Of a stretch of 7,438 nucleotides of DNA, positions 1-6,051 are shown piece by piece. The DNA is from an uncultured Acetobacter sp. Lineage in GTDB: Bacteria; Pseudomonadota; Alphaproteobacteria; Acetobacterales; Acetobacteraceae. The position numbers and the translations under genes were made by a program. Within the stretch, counting starts at the first letter, position 1. Each line of letters opens with the position of its first letter. Under the pieces are notes generated by a model. The model saw only the letters and a list, made by a program, of their open reading frames with translations. It ran no database searches and had not been told where the DNA came from. Location: NCBI GenBank assembly GCA_937900755.1, contig CALCDN010000255.1, positions 1 through 7,438 of the forward strand. Reading direction: 5' to 3'.

Positions 1-874
1 GCTGGCTGTCCTTGGGGTGGCGGGCCCGGGTGGAAACAATCTCGCCCGAGCGGATAAAGCTGGAGGAGACTTCCACCGCCTGGTCCAAAAGGCCACCGGG
101 GTCGTTGCGCAGGTCAAGCACCAGCCCGCCCAGCTTGCCACCGGCCTGCTGCTTGAGGGCGTTGTAGCCCTTGAGCAGTTCTTTTTCCGTGGTTTCGTTG
201 AACTGGGCGATCCGCAGGTAGCCAATCCGGTCGTACAGGGCGGATTTGACCACATCAATATGAATGATCTCGCGCGTAAGGGTGACCGTAATCGGCTTGG
301 GTGTTTTTTCACGCACAAGGGTCAGGGTAATTTTGGTATCGGCCTTGCCGCGCATTTTTTTAACCGCTTCATCGAGCGGTGTGCCGTCTATGGTGTGGCC
401 ATCCACGGCAATAATGTAATCTCCCGGCTTGATCCCCGCGCGAAAGCCCGGTGTGCCATCAATGGGGGAAACAACGCGGATATGGCCGTCCTGCTGCTGT
501 AGCTCCAGCCCAAGGCCACCAAATTCGCCCTTCATCTGGACCATCATGTCATCATACTGTTTTTGCGTCATGTATGAGCTGTGGGGGTCCAGGCCGCTGA
601 GCATGCCATTCAGGGCATTGGTGATGAGGTCCCGGTCGGAAACGGGCTCGACATAGTCAGCCCGGACCAGGTCCAGCACCGTGCCGAACAGGGTCAGCAG
701 GCGGTAGGTTTCCGCATGGTTGGTGGTGGGGGAGGCATCCGGGGTCGGGGTGGCACTCTGGGCCTGGGCCGACGTGCCCAGGAATCCTGCACCTGTGTTG
801 TGTCCGGGGTGAAAAGTCAGGGCAAGGCCGGTCATGGCTGCGGCGCCAAGCATCAGACCTGTGCGGAACTTCAT
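1..874 (-). CDS. ctpA: S41 family C-terminal processing protease CtpA (N-terminal 291 codons, cut by window edge)
   Basis: Periplasmic serine protease of the S41 (CtpA/Prc/Tsp) family, which cleaves exported proteins near their C-termini. The ATG at 874 has a good Shine-Dalgarno AGGAGA (884-889) nine bases upstream. Residues 1-38 form a signal peptide ending in AQA, with likely cleavage before Gln39. A helical segment holds the family motif GLDPHSSYM (94-102). A PDZ domain follows at about 115-190, opening with the peptide-carboxylate loop GGLGLEL (119-125). The protease core begins near 215 with GYLRIAQF and includes LVLDLRNDPGGLLDQAV (251-267), very typical of the family. The reading frame is still open at base 1, so the catalytic Ser (SxxSE) and Lys lie outside the window and activity cannot be judged. 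It lies downstream of an envC-type gene, an order common in Alphaproteobacteria. The family assignment is firm; the substrate is unknown. Confidence 0.95.
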   Translation of the reverse strand, partial: MKFRTGLMLGAAAMTGLALTFHPGHNTGAGFLGTSAQAQSATPTPDASPTTNHAETYRLLTLFGTVLDLVRADYVEPVSDRDLITNALNGMLSGLDPHSSYMTQKQYDDMMVQMKGEFGGLGLELQQQDGHIRVVSPIDGTPGFRAGIKPGDYIIAVDGHTIDGTPLDEAVKKMRGKADTKITLTLVREKTPKPITVTLTREIIHIDVVKSALYDRIGYLRIAQFNETTEKELLKGYNALKQQAGGKLGGLVLDLRNDPGGLLDQAVEVSSSFIRSGEIVSTRARHPKDSQ

Positions 875-1056
875 GCGATCTTGTCTCCTGTCGCAGGGCT
901 TGGGCCCGTGCGCTTGTGCTTCCTGTCTTTTCAAATACGCGCGCCAACCGGGGTCAACGCGCGGCCTGCCGTGCCGGAGCATGGCGGCATAGTGCGCAAG
1001 ACTAGCGTGTTCCGCAACGAAGGGGAACAGCCAGAGCGCGCAACCCGCCTCACTCT
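875..1056 (-). other. envC-ctpA intergenic gap, possible weak promoter
   Basis: This is a 182-base gap without a convincing ORF, RNA gene or intrinsic terminator. A possible sigma-70-like pair on the minus strand is TTGCGG (1012-1017) and CACTAT (989-994), separated by 17 bases, but the -10 matches the consensus at only 3 of 6 positions. A small inverted repeat, GTTCC/GGAAC (1009-1013 with 1024-1028), has no T-tract. The size of the gap, against the zero- and one-base junctions elsewhere, makes a separate ctpA promoter plausible. Read-through from envC is equally possible. Confidence 0.25.
884..889 (-). promoter_or_regulatory. Ribosome binding site of ctpA
   Basis: AGGAGA on the minus strand, nine bases before the ATG at 874. 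It is the clearest Shine-Dalgarno sequence in the window. It fixes the ctpA start and shows that ctpA, unlike envC and ilvA, does not depend on coupling to its upstream neighbour. Confidence 0.75.
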
Positions 1057-2529
1057 TTACAGAAATGGAGCGGGGTTGATGGTTTTTTGTCCGTTACGCA
1101 ACTGAATGAAAAGTGTGGCGGAACCGCCTGTCGCACTCATGTGTCCCAGTGGCGCGCCTTTTGTCAAACTCTGCGCCGTATCCACGCTCAACTCGGAAAG
1201 GCCTGCAAGCACAAACCGGTAGCGCCGTCCGCAGTTCAAAATCACCATCTGCCCGTAGCTGCGGAATGTTCCGGCAAAATCCACGCTGCCCGAACAGGGC
1301 GCGCGCACACTTGCCCCCGCAGGGGTGCGGTAGGTCATGCCTGTTGTAGGGCCGGAATCGCTGGGAACACCCCAGCCCGAAACCAGCCTGCCCGCAACAG
1401 GCTGTGCGCCACCGCTAGCCCCGCGTTCGGCCAGGCCCGGTCCTTCGTTCTGGTCCAGTGTGGCCTCCTGCTGGCGGGCGGCTTTTGCGCGCCCGGCCTG
1501 GTGGGCCTGTTCGGCGGCTGCAATTTCGTGCTGCAAGGTGGTGCGCGCGGTGTCTTCCAGCGCGTCCAGCCGGGCAATGGCGTCCTGCAGGCTTGAGGCG
1601 CGCTGGGTTGCCGCGAGCAACTGCTGGGCCGCACTTTGCGCGGCCTTGCTGGCCTGCTGCTGGGCAATGCGGGCGCGGGCTGCCTGCTGGCGCACCGTGT
1701 CGCGCTGCTGGCTCTGGTTCTGCTTCAGCCCCGCGAGGGTGGCGTACTGGGCCGAGAGGTCCGTATCCACCGCGTTCAGGTGTGTTTGCTGGGCGCGCAT
1801 GGTCTGCGCCTGCACCTCCATCTGCCGTGACAGGCCACGCAGGATCAAAAACCCGGTCACGGCGTCTCCTTGCGGCACGGGTGCGGCCAGAAGCGTGTCG
1901 GACGGGTAAAGCGACAGGCGCTCGGCCAGGGGCAGAATGGGGCCAAGAGCGTGGGCATTGGCGCGCAAGGTGGTTTGCAGGCCGCGTTGCTCCTCCCGGA
2001 TTGTGCCAATGCGCTCGCTCAGGTCGGAGATCTGCTGCTCCGTATCGTGCAACTGGCTTGTTGCGGCAACGGTTGCGGCGGACAGGGCCAGTGCCTGGGT
2101 GTTTGCCTGTGTCGCGGCAGCCTGGGCCGCATTGTTTCTTATGCGGGATGCCTCAATGGCTGCAGCCTGTCGGGCTTTTTCCTCTTCCATGGCCCTGTGT
2201 TGCGCGCGCGCGGCGTCCACCGCCGCCTGTGCCTGCAAAACGGTGCGGCTCTGCCTGCCATGGCCGCGCGCATCACCCTGCGCCGGGCTGGCGGGTTGCT
2301 CTCCTGTCGGGCTGGCATGGTGTTTTTTATGTGCGGTCATGGTGCCTGCCTGCCTGGCCCTTGTGGCGTAGGCTGTTCCCTGATGTTGGGCGCACCAGGC
2401 CGGCGGGGGCAGGAGCAGGAGCAGGGTTGCCCCGGCCCCTAACACGGCACCGAACACGACCCCGGCCCGTTTTGCGCCAATAACAACAAAGAGGGGCATG
2501 GCGCAAAAAAATGGCCGGGGAGTGGTCAT
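1057..2529 (-). CDS. envC: EnvC-type murein hydrolase activator with degenerate LytM (M23) domain
   Basis: Exported coiled-coil/LytM protein of 490 residues. In E. coli, EnvC activates the septal amidases AmiA and AmiB and does not itself cut peptidoglycan. A signal peptide is visible: K20-R21, a hydrophobic stretch at 22-40, and probable cleavage after WCA (45-47). Residues about 95-350 are Ala/Gln/Arg-rich with heptad-like helices, as expected of the EnvC coiled coil. The LytM domain spans about 380-490, from GRLVSGWG through FAGTFRSYGQMVILN to NPAPFL. The HxxxD zinc motif is replaced by TTGMTYRTPAGA (395-406) and the HxH motif by LFIQLR (473-478), so the domain should be catalytically dead, as in E. 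coli EnvC. The ATG at 2529 directly follows the gpmI stop (TGAATG) and has no clear Shine-Dalgarno. Met11 at 2499 is an alternative start that keeps the signal peptide. The amidase partner is not in the window. Confidence 0.88.
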   Translation of the reverse strand: MTTPRPFFCAMPLFVVIGAKRAGVVFGAVLGAGATLLLLLPPPAWCAQHQGTAYATRARQAGTMTAHKKHHASPTGEQPASPAQGDARGHGRQSRTVLQAQAAVDAARAQHRAMEEEKARQAAAIEASRIRNNAAQAAATQANTQALALSAATVAATSQLHDTEQQISDLSERIGTIREEQRGLQTTLRANAHALGPILPLAERLSLYPSDTLLAAPVPQGDAVTGFLILRGLSRQMEVQAQTMRAQQTHLNAVDTDLSAQYATLAGLKQNQSQQRDTVRQQAARARIAQQQASKAAQSAAQQLLAATQRASSLQDAIARLDALEDTARTTLQHEIAAAEQAHQAGRAKAARQQEATLDQNEGPGLAERGASGGAQPVAGRLVSGWGVPSDSGPTTGMTYRTPAGASVRAPCSGSVDFAGTFRSYGQMVILNCGRRYRFVLAGLSELSVDTAQSLTKGAPLGHMSATGGSATLFIQLRNGQKTINPAPFL

Positions 2530-4068
2530 TCAGTGCTCAAGCAGGGACGTGCCTGTCATTTCGGCGGGTTTGGGCAGGTTCAGAATTTCCAGCAAGGTGG
2601 GGGCAAGGTCAGCCAGCCTGCCGCCGTCACGCAGTTTGCCGGCCTCGGCCCCGGCGACAATAAGCGGCACAAGGTTAAGCGTGTGCGCCGTATGCGGGCC
2701 GCCGGTCTGCGGGTCCTTCATGGTTTCGCTGTTGCCGTGGTCGGCTGTCACCAGCAAAACGCCATGTTCCTCCGCCAGTGCGCGCGCAATGCGGCCCAGA
2801 CCGGTATCCACCGTTTCCACCGCTGTAATGGCGGCGGCCAGCACCCCGGTATGGCCGACCATGTCCGGGTTGGCAAAGTTGAGGACGATCAGGTCATATT
2901 CCCCGCTTTTAATGGCGGCCACAGCTTTGTCGGTCAGTTCTGGGGCCGACATTTCGGGTTGCAGGTCGTAGGTGGCCACTTTGGGGGAGGGCACCAGAAT
3001 ACGCTCTTCGCCTTCAAACAGTTTTTCGCGCCCACCATTCATGAAGTAGGTGACGTGGGGGTATTTTTCCGTCTCCGCCATGCGCAGTTGGCGCAGCCCG
3101 GCCTGGGAGACCACCTCGCCCAGCAGGTTGGTCAGTTCCTCGGGCGGGAACAAAACGGTCATGCGCGCGGCCAGGGCATCACTGTAATGGGTCATGGCGA
3201 GGGCTGCGGCAAAATGCACGACCTTGCCGCGGGCAAAACCAGCGAAGTCCGGCTCAAGCAAAGCATCCATCAACTGGCGGATACGGTCCGCACGGAAGTT
3301 GAAGGACAGAATACCGTCTCCATCCTTCATGCCCGCATAACCGGCCAGAACAGTTGGTGGAATAAATTCGTCTGAGATGTCCTGCGCGTAGGCGGTCTTT
3401 ATAACATCTTCAGGTGTCTGGGCCTGCGGGCCTGTGGCGCTGAGCAGGGCGTCATAGGCTTTTTCCACCCGGTCCCAGCGCTTGTCGCGGTCCATGGCGT
3501 AGTACCGGCCAGAAATGGTGGCAAGCCGTACGGCCGCAGGCAGGTCCGCGCGGAGCTGGTGCAGGTAGGTTGCCGCGGAGCGTGGGGCCGTGTCACGCCC
3601 ATCGGTAAACAGGTGCAGGGCAACCGGCACGCCCGCGTTACTGACAATGCGGGCAAGAGCTGCCGCATGGTCCTGATGGGAGTGCACGCCCCCGGTGGAA
3701 ACAAGCCCCATGAGATGGCAGGTGCCACCGGTTTTTTTGAGCGTGGCAATCAAATCGGTCAGGGCCGGGTTGCGCGCCAGGGAACCGTCCGCAATGGCGG
3801 CAAAAATGCGGGGCAGTTCCTGCATGACCACCCGGCCAGCGCCGATGTTGAGGTGTCCGACCTCGGAATTGCCCATCTGCCCCGGTGGCAGGCCCACATC
3901 CTCCCCGCTTGTGCGTAAAAAACCATGCGGGCTGTTGCGCCACAACTGGTCAAAGCTGGGGGTTCTGGCCAGCTGCACCGCATTGTCCGACGAGTCTTCA
4001 CGCCAGCCAAATCCGTCAAGAATGACCAGCATGGTGGTGCGTTTGCGGGCTGGATGGGAAGATGGCAT
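2530..4068 (-). CDS. gpmI: 2,3-bisphosphoglycerate-independent phosphoglycerate mutase
   Basis: Cytoplasmic Mn-dependent enzyme that interconverts 3- and 2-phosphoglycerate in glycolysis and gluconeogenesis; alkaline-phosphatase superfamily. From the ATG at 4068 the protein has 512 residues, the usual family length. Metal and catalytic residues are all present: D18 in ILDGFGW, the phospho-accepting Ser68 in GQMGNSEVGH, D402 and H406 in NPDMVGH, D443-H444 in TADHGNSE, and HTAH at 459-462. Substrate-binding segments include GVHSHQDH (127-134), FTDGRDT (154-160) and FNFRADR (256-262). This numbering is nearly identical to the Bacillus enzyme. The start at 4068 has GAGG (4078-4081) nine bases upstream. 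In-frame ATGs at 4083 and 4122 would add 5 or 18 residues not expected of the family and lack good ribosome sites. The gene heads a unit with envC, downstream of a terminator. Confidence 0.96.
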   Translation of the reverse strand: MPSSHPARKRTTMLVILDGFGWREDSSDNAVQLARTPSFDQLWRNSPHGFLRTSGEDVGLPPGQMGNSEVGHLNIGAGRVVMQELPRIFAAIADGSLARNPALTDLIATLKKTGGTCHLMGLVSTGGVHSHQDHAAALARIVSNAGVPVALHLFTDGRDTAPRSAATYLHQLRADLPAAVRLATISGRYYAMDRDKRWDRVEKAYDALLSATGPQAQTPEDVIKTAYAQDISDEFIPPTVLAGYAGMKDGDGILSFNFRADRIRQLMDALLEPDFAGFARGKVVHFAAALAMTHYSDALAARMTVLFPPEELTNLLGEVVSQAGLRQLRMAETEKYPHVTYFMNGGREKLFEGEERILVPSPKVATYDLQPEMSAPELTDKAVAAIKSGEYDLIVLNFANPDMVGHTGVLAAAITAVETVDTGLGRIARALAEEHGVLLVTADHGNSETMKDPQTGGPHTAHTLNLVPLIVAGAEAGKLRDGGRLADLAPTLLEILNLPKPAEMTGTSLLEH

Positions 4069-4077
4069 GGCGTTGAA

Positions 4078-4081
4078 CCTC
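4078..4081 (-). promoter_or_regulatory. Ribosome binding site supporting the gpmI start at 4068
   Basis: GAGG on the minus strand, nine bases before the ATG at 4068. It lies just after the alternative in-frame ATG at 4083. The two further-upstream ATGs have no comparable purine-rich site, so this site together with family length decides the start. Confidence 0.5.
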
Positions 4082-4168
4082 ATTCTTATGTTTTTTTGGT
4101 TATGGGCGAATAATGCCACCAAAACGCAGGGAAGATAAAGAGGTCACGGGGGGACGTGTCGTGTGTAC
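4082..4168 (-). promoter_or_regulatory. gpmI upstream region, probable promoter zone
   Basis: The stretch between the ilvA terminator and gpmI must hold the promoter if the terminator works. It is more A+T-rich than its surroundings, with a run of seven A on the minus strand near 4090-4100. The best pair I can see is TTATCT, 17 bases, CATTAT, within about 4110-4140. Both boxes are weak matches, so only the zone, not the exact boxes, is supported. Confidence 0.3.
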
Positions 4169-4204
4169 AAAAACGGGGTGATGGAACCGGCTCCACCACC
4201 CCGT
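4169..4204 (-). terminator. Rho-independent terminator after ilvA
   Basis: On the minus strand the arm ACGGGGTG (4197-4204) pairs perfectly with CACCCCGT (4173-4180). The stem continues inward through one G-U pair and a four-base TGGA/TCCA match, giving about 13 pairs around the loop GCCGGT. A run of five T follows at the hairpin base (4173-4169). It lies 32 bases after the ilvA stop and separates ilvA from gpmI. On the plus strand the downstream side has only a mixed T/G run, so the signal is directional. Confidence 0.85.
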
Positions 4205-4235
4205 TGTGTTCAATCCGGTGCGTGGGGGAAAACCC

Positions 4236-5432
4236 CTAGGCCCGGCGCACAATGTAGGACAGGCCCAGGGCCTTGGTAATAAGGGCGGCGTGCTCGGGGT
4301 CGCGCGCCTCGATCATGACTTCAAGCTGGGCCGCATGCACGGAGGGGGCTGCAAAAAGCCGCTGGTGCGAGACCTCGATAATATTGCCCCCCGCTTCCCC
4401 AATGGTTTTGGAAATATCGGCCAGCACGCCGGGGCGGTCGGGAATTTCCATGACCAGACGCAGGATGCGCCCATCGCGCAGCATGGCGCGCAGGAGGGTG
4501 TTGGCCAGAATACGGCTGTCGATATTGCCGCCGGAAATGGGGAGTGCCACCTTTTTGCCCCGGAACAGTTCGGGGTAGGTCAGCACGGCGGCAAGGGCTG
4601 CGGCTCCAGCGCCCTCGCTCACCTGTTTGGCGCCTTCGGCCAGCAGGGTAATGGCGTTTTCAATCGCACATTCGGAGACAACCAGAACCTTGTCCACCTG
4701 TTTGCGAATGACCTCGTCCGTCTGCGTGCCAATCTGGATTACGGCAATGCCCTCGGCAATGGTGGAGCCGCCATTGGGGTGTGTCGCGGGGCCGGGGAAG
4801 GCGGCAAGGGAATCGTAGGATTCAACCTGCACGCCAATCAGTTCCATGTTCGGGCGCAGGGCGCGGGCGGCAACGGAGCAGCCAGCAAGCAGACCACCAC
4901 CGCCAATGGGGGCTACCAGCATGTCCAGGTCGCCCGCATCTTCAAGCAGTTCCAGCGCGCAGGTGCCTTGCCCCGCCATAACGGCGACATCATCATACGG
5001 GTGGACAAAGGTGCGGCCTTCGCGGGCCTGCATGTCCTGGGCGAACATCAGGGCCTCGGCAAAGGTCTCACCTTCGAGCACCACGCGCGCACCCCAGTTG
5101 CGGGTACGCACCACTTTGCCCGCGGGAGTGAATTTGGGCATGACAATAACCGCGTCAATACCCAGCAGGCTGGCGTGGCGGGCAACACCCTGCGCGTGGT
5201 TGCCAGCGGATACGGCTATTACGCCGCGCGCGCGCTCTTCGGGGGTCAGCAGGGCCAGCTTGTTGGCGGCCCCACGCTCCTTGAAGGAGCCAACGGCCTG
5301 CAGGTTTTCCAGCTTGAGCGTAATGTCCGCCCCCGTTGCGCGGGAAAGCGCGTGGGAGGCCAGCGTGGGCGTGCGGATAACCTTGCCACGAATACGCTCG
5401 GCCGCGGCGGTGACGTCTTGGAACGAGATCAT
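4236..5432 (-). CDS. ilvA: Threonine ammonia-lyase (threonine deaminase), PLP-dependent, with C-terminal ACT domain
   Basis: Converts L-threonine to 2-oxobutanoate and ammonia, the first step toward isoleucine. The 398-residue protein has a fold-type II PLP domain (about 1-320): the Schiff-base Lys51 lies in GSFKERGAANK, the substrate loop is SAGNHAQG (75-82), the glycine-rich phosphate-binding loop is GGGGLLAG (177-184), and SEGAGA (272-277) and ISGGNID (300-305) follow. An ACT domain spans about 325-398 (MEIPDRPGVLADI), pointing to allosteric control by an amino acid. This is the short, single-ACT form of about 400 residues, not the roughly 510-residue E. coli IlvA. The ATG at 5432 lies one base after the greA stop (TGACATG), with no evident Shine-Dalgarno. 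The frame stays open upstream to 5657, but that extension is low-complexity and overlaps greA. A catabolic (TdcB-like) role cannot be excluded from sequence alone. Confidence 0.93.
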   Translation of the reverse strand: MISFQDVTAAAERIRGKVIRTPTLASHALSRATGADITLKLENLQAVGSFKERGAANKLALLTPEERARGVIAVSAGNHAQGVARHASLLGIDAVIVMPKFTPAGKVVRTRNWGARVVLEGETFAEALMFAQDMQAREGRTFVHPYDDVAVMAGQGTCALELLEDAGDLDMLVAPIGGGGLLAGCSVAARALRPNMELIGVQVESYDSLAAFPGPATHPNGGSTIAEGIAVIQIGTQTDEVIRKQVDKVLVVSECAIENAITLLAEGAKQVSEGAGAAALAAVLTYPELFRGKKVALPISGGNIDSRILANTLLRAMLRDGRILRLVMEIPDRPGVLADISKTIGEAGGNIIEVSHQRLFAAPSVHAAQLEVMIEARDPEHAALITKALGLSYIVRRA

Positions 5433-5433
5433 G

Positions 5434-5907
5434 TCAGATGAATTTGACGGACAGGATTTCGTAGGTCCGGTCTCCGCCAGGAGCGGGAACGGACACGGTG
5501 TCGCCTTCCTGCTTGCCAATAAGCGACTTGGCGAGCGGGGATGAGATGGAAATCTTGCTCTGCTTGATGTCCGCCTCGTGCAGGCCAACGATCTGGTAGG
5601 TGATTTCCTTGTCCGTATCCTCGTCAACAAGGCACACGGTGGCCCCGAACATGACATGGCTGCCAGACAGGGAGGAGGGCTCGATCACCTCGGCGGTGGA
5701 GATCAGTTCTTCGAGTTCCTGAATACGCCCTTCAATGAAGGACTGGCGCTCACGCGCGGCATGGTATTCAGCATTTTCCGAAAGGTCGCCGTGGCTGCGG
5801 GCTTCCGCAATGGCGCGGATGACAGCGGGGCGTTCTTCTGACCTGAGCCTGCGCAGCTCATCTTCAAGCTGAAGCAGGCCCTTGCCCGTCATTGGAGTTT
5901 TCTGCAA
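5434..5907 (-). CDS. greA: Transcription elongation factor GreA (TTG start)
   Basis: Binds the RNA polymerase secondary channel and stimulates cleavage of the 3' end of backtracked RNA, rescuing arrested complexes. From the TTG at 5907 the protein has 157 residues (E. coli GreA has 158). The N-terminal coiled coil (about 1-75) carries RSHGDLSENAEYHAARERQ, with the acidic tip residues falling at D41 and E44, the same numbers as in E. coli, which supports this start. The C-terminal FKBP-like domain (about 80-157) contains the family motifs FGATV, ISISSPLAKSLIGK and GDTVSVPAPGG. A Shine-Dalgarno GGGGA (5914-5918) lies six bases before the TTG. The next ATG (5892) would give 152 residues; the far ATG at 5994 adds 29 residues without family resemblance. 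It is downstream of carB, a common alphaproteobacterial order, and is probably coupled to ilvA. Confidence 0.95.
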   Translation of the reverse strand: MQKTPMTGKGLLQLEDELRRLRSEERPAVIRAIAEARSHGDLSENAEYHAARERQSFIEGRIQELEELISTAEVIEPSSLSGSHVMFGATVCLVDEDTDKEITYQIVGLHEADIKQSKISISSPLAKSLIGKQEGDTVSVPAPGGDRTYEILSVKFI

Positions 5908-5913
5908 GACGTG

Positions 5914-5918
5914 TCCCC
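5914..5918 (-). promoter_or_regulatory. Ribosome binding site deciding the TTG start of greA
   Basis: GGGGA on the minus strand, six bases from the TTG at 5905-5907. The later ATG at 5892 has no better site, and the ATG at 5994 would place this sequence inside the coding region. Confidence 0.65.
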
Positions 5919-5920
5919 AG

Positions 5921-5945
5921 AATAAAAGCTGCCGGACCTGCCGGC
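5921..5945 (-). promoter_or_regulatory. Terminator-like hairpin in the greA leader, possible attenuator
   Basis: On the minus strand GCCGG-CAGGT-CCGGC (5931-5945) forms a five-pair G+C stem, followed by AGCTTTTATT. A second GCCGG copy directly upstream (5946-5950 on the window) could pair with the same CCGGC arm, giving a longer alternative loop. The structure ends just before the greA Shine-Dalgarno. A short stem with four consecutive T is a modest terminator, so it may act as an attenuator, a pause site or nothing. Confidence 0.4.
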
Positions 5946-5971
5946 CCGGCGCAGTAGTTACAGCAATAGTC

Positions 5972-5985
5972 GCGTCGGGTGACGC
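5972..5985 (-). repeat. Small inverted repeat in the greA leader
   Basis: GCGTC-ACCC-GACGC on the minus strand forms a five-pair stem with a four-base loop. It has no T-tract. It lies between the probable carB terminator and the terminator-like hairpin near greA; its function is unknown. Confidence 0.35.
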
Positions 5986-6015
5986 CTCACACATGTGGGG
6001 TTTGGCCCGGCATGG

Positions 6016-6045
6016 AACGAAGGGGGCGCCGGTCAGGCAACCCCC
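6016..6045 (-). terminator. Candidate weak terminator after carB
   Basis: Seven bases after the carB stop, the minus strand carries GGGGG (6041-6045) and CCCCC (6022-6026), with an inner GCC/GGC pairing around TGACC, one U-G pair and one bulge. It is followed by TTCGTT, a poor T-tract. Partial termination is plausible, leaving some carB transcription to read into greA. Confidence 0.4.
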
Positions 6046-6051
6046 ATGCGT

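Noticed and set aside
657..947. Minus-strand frame of 96 codons overlapping the ctpA start
   Set aside because: It runs out of frame through the ctpA signal peptide region, is Pro/His/Arg-rich, and has no support beyond being open.
932..957. TTGACC and TATTTG as a ctpA promoter
   Set aside because: The two boxes are only 14 bases apart, too short for a sigma-70 promoter, and the -10 match is poor.
1458..2483. Plus-strand reading frame of 341 codons opposite envC
   Set aside because: The Pro/Arg/Ala-rich translation with no domain is the complement of the Ala/Gln-rich coiled-coil codons of envC. Other plus-strand frames in the same stretch overlap it equally.
2533..3375. Plus-strand reading frame of 280 codons opposite gpmI
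   Set aside because: It is antisense to conserved gpmI active-site segments and shows no family features or ribosome site.
4069..4122. gpmI start at the upstream ATG (4122)
   Set aside because: It adds 18 residues beyond the usual family length and has no good ribosome site, whereas 4068 has GAGG at a suitable distance.
4206..5441. Long plus-strand reading frame of 411 codons opposite ilvA
   Set aside because: It is a G+C-driven shadow: low-complexity Gly/Asn/His/Gln-rich translation, no recognisable motif, and it lies fully antisense to a gene with intact catalytic motifs.
5433..5657. N-terminal extension of ilvA by 75 codons
   Set aside because: It overlaps the end of greA in another frame, is Ser/Arg/Pro-rich and resembles no threonine deaminase N-terminus; MISFQDV at 5432 matches the family start.
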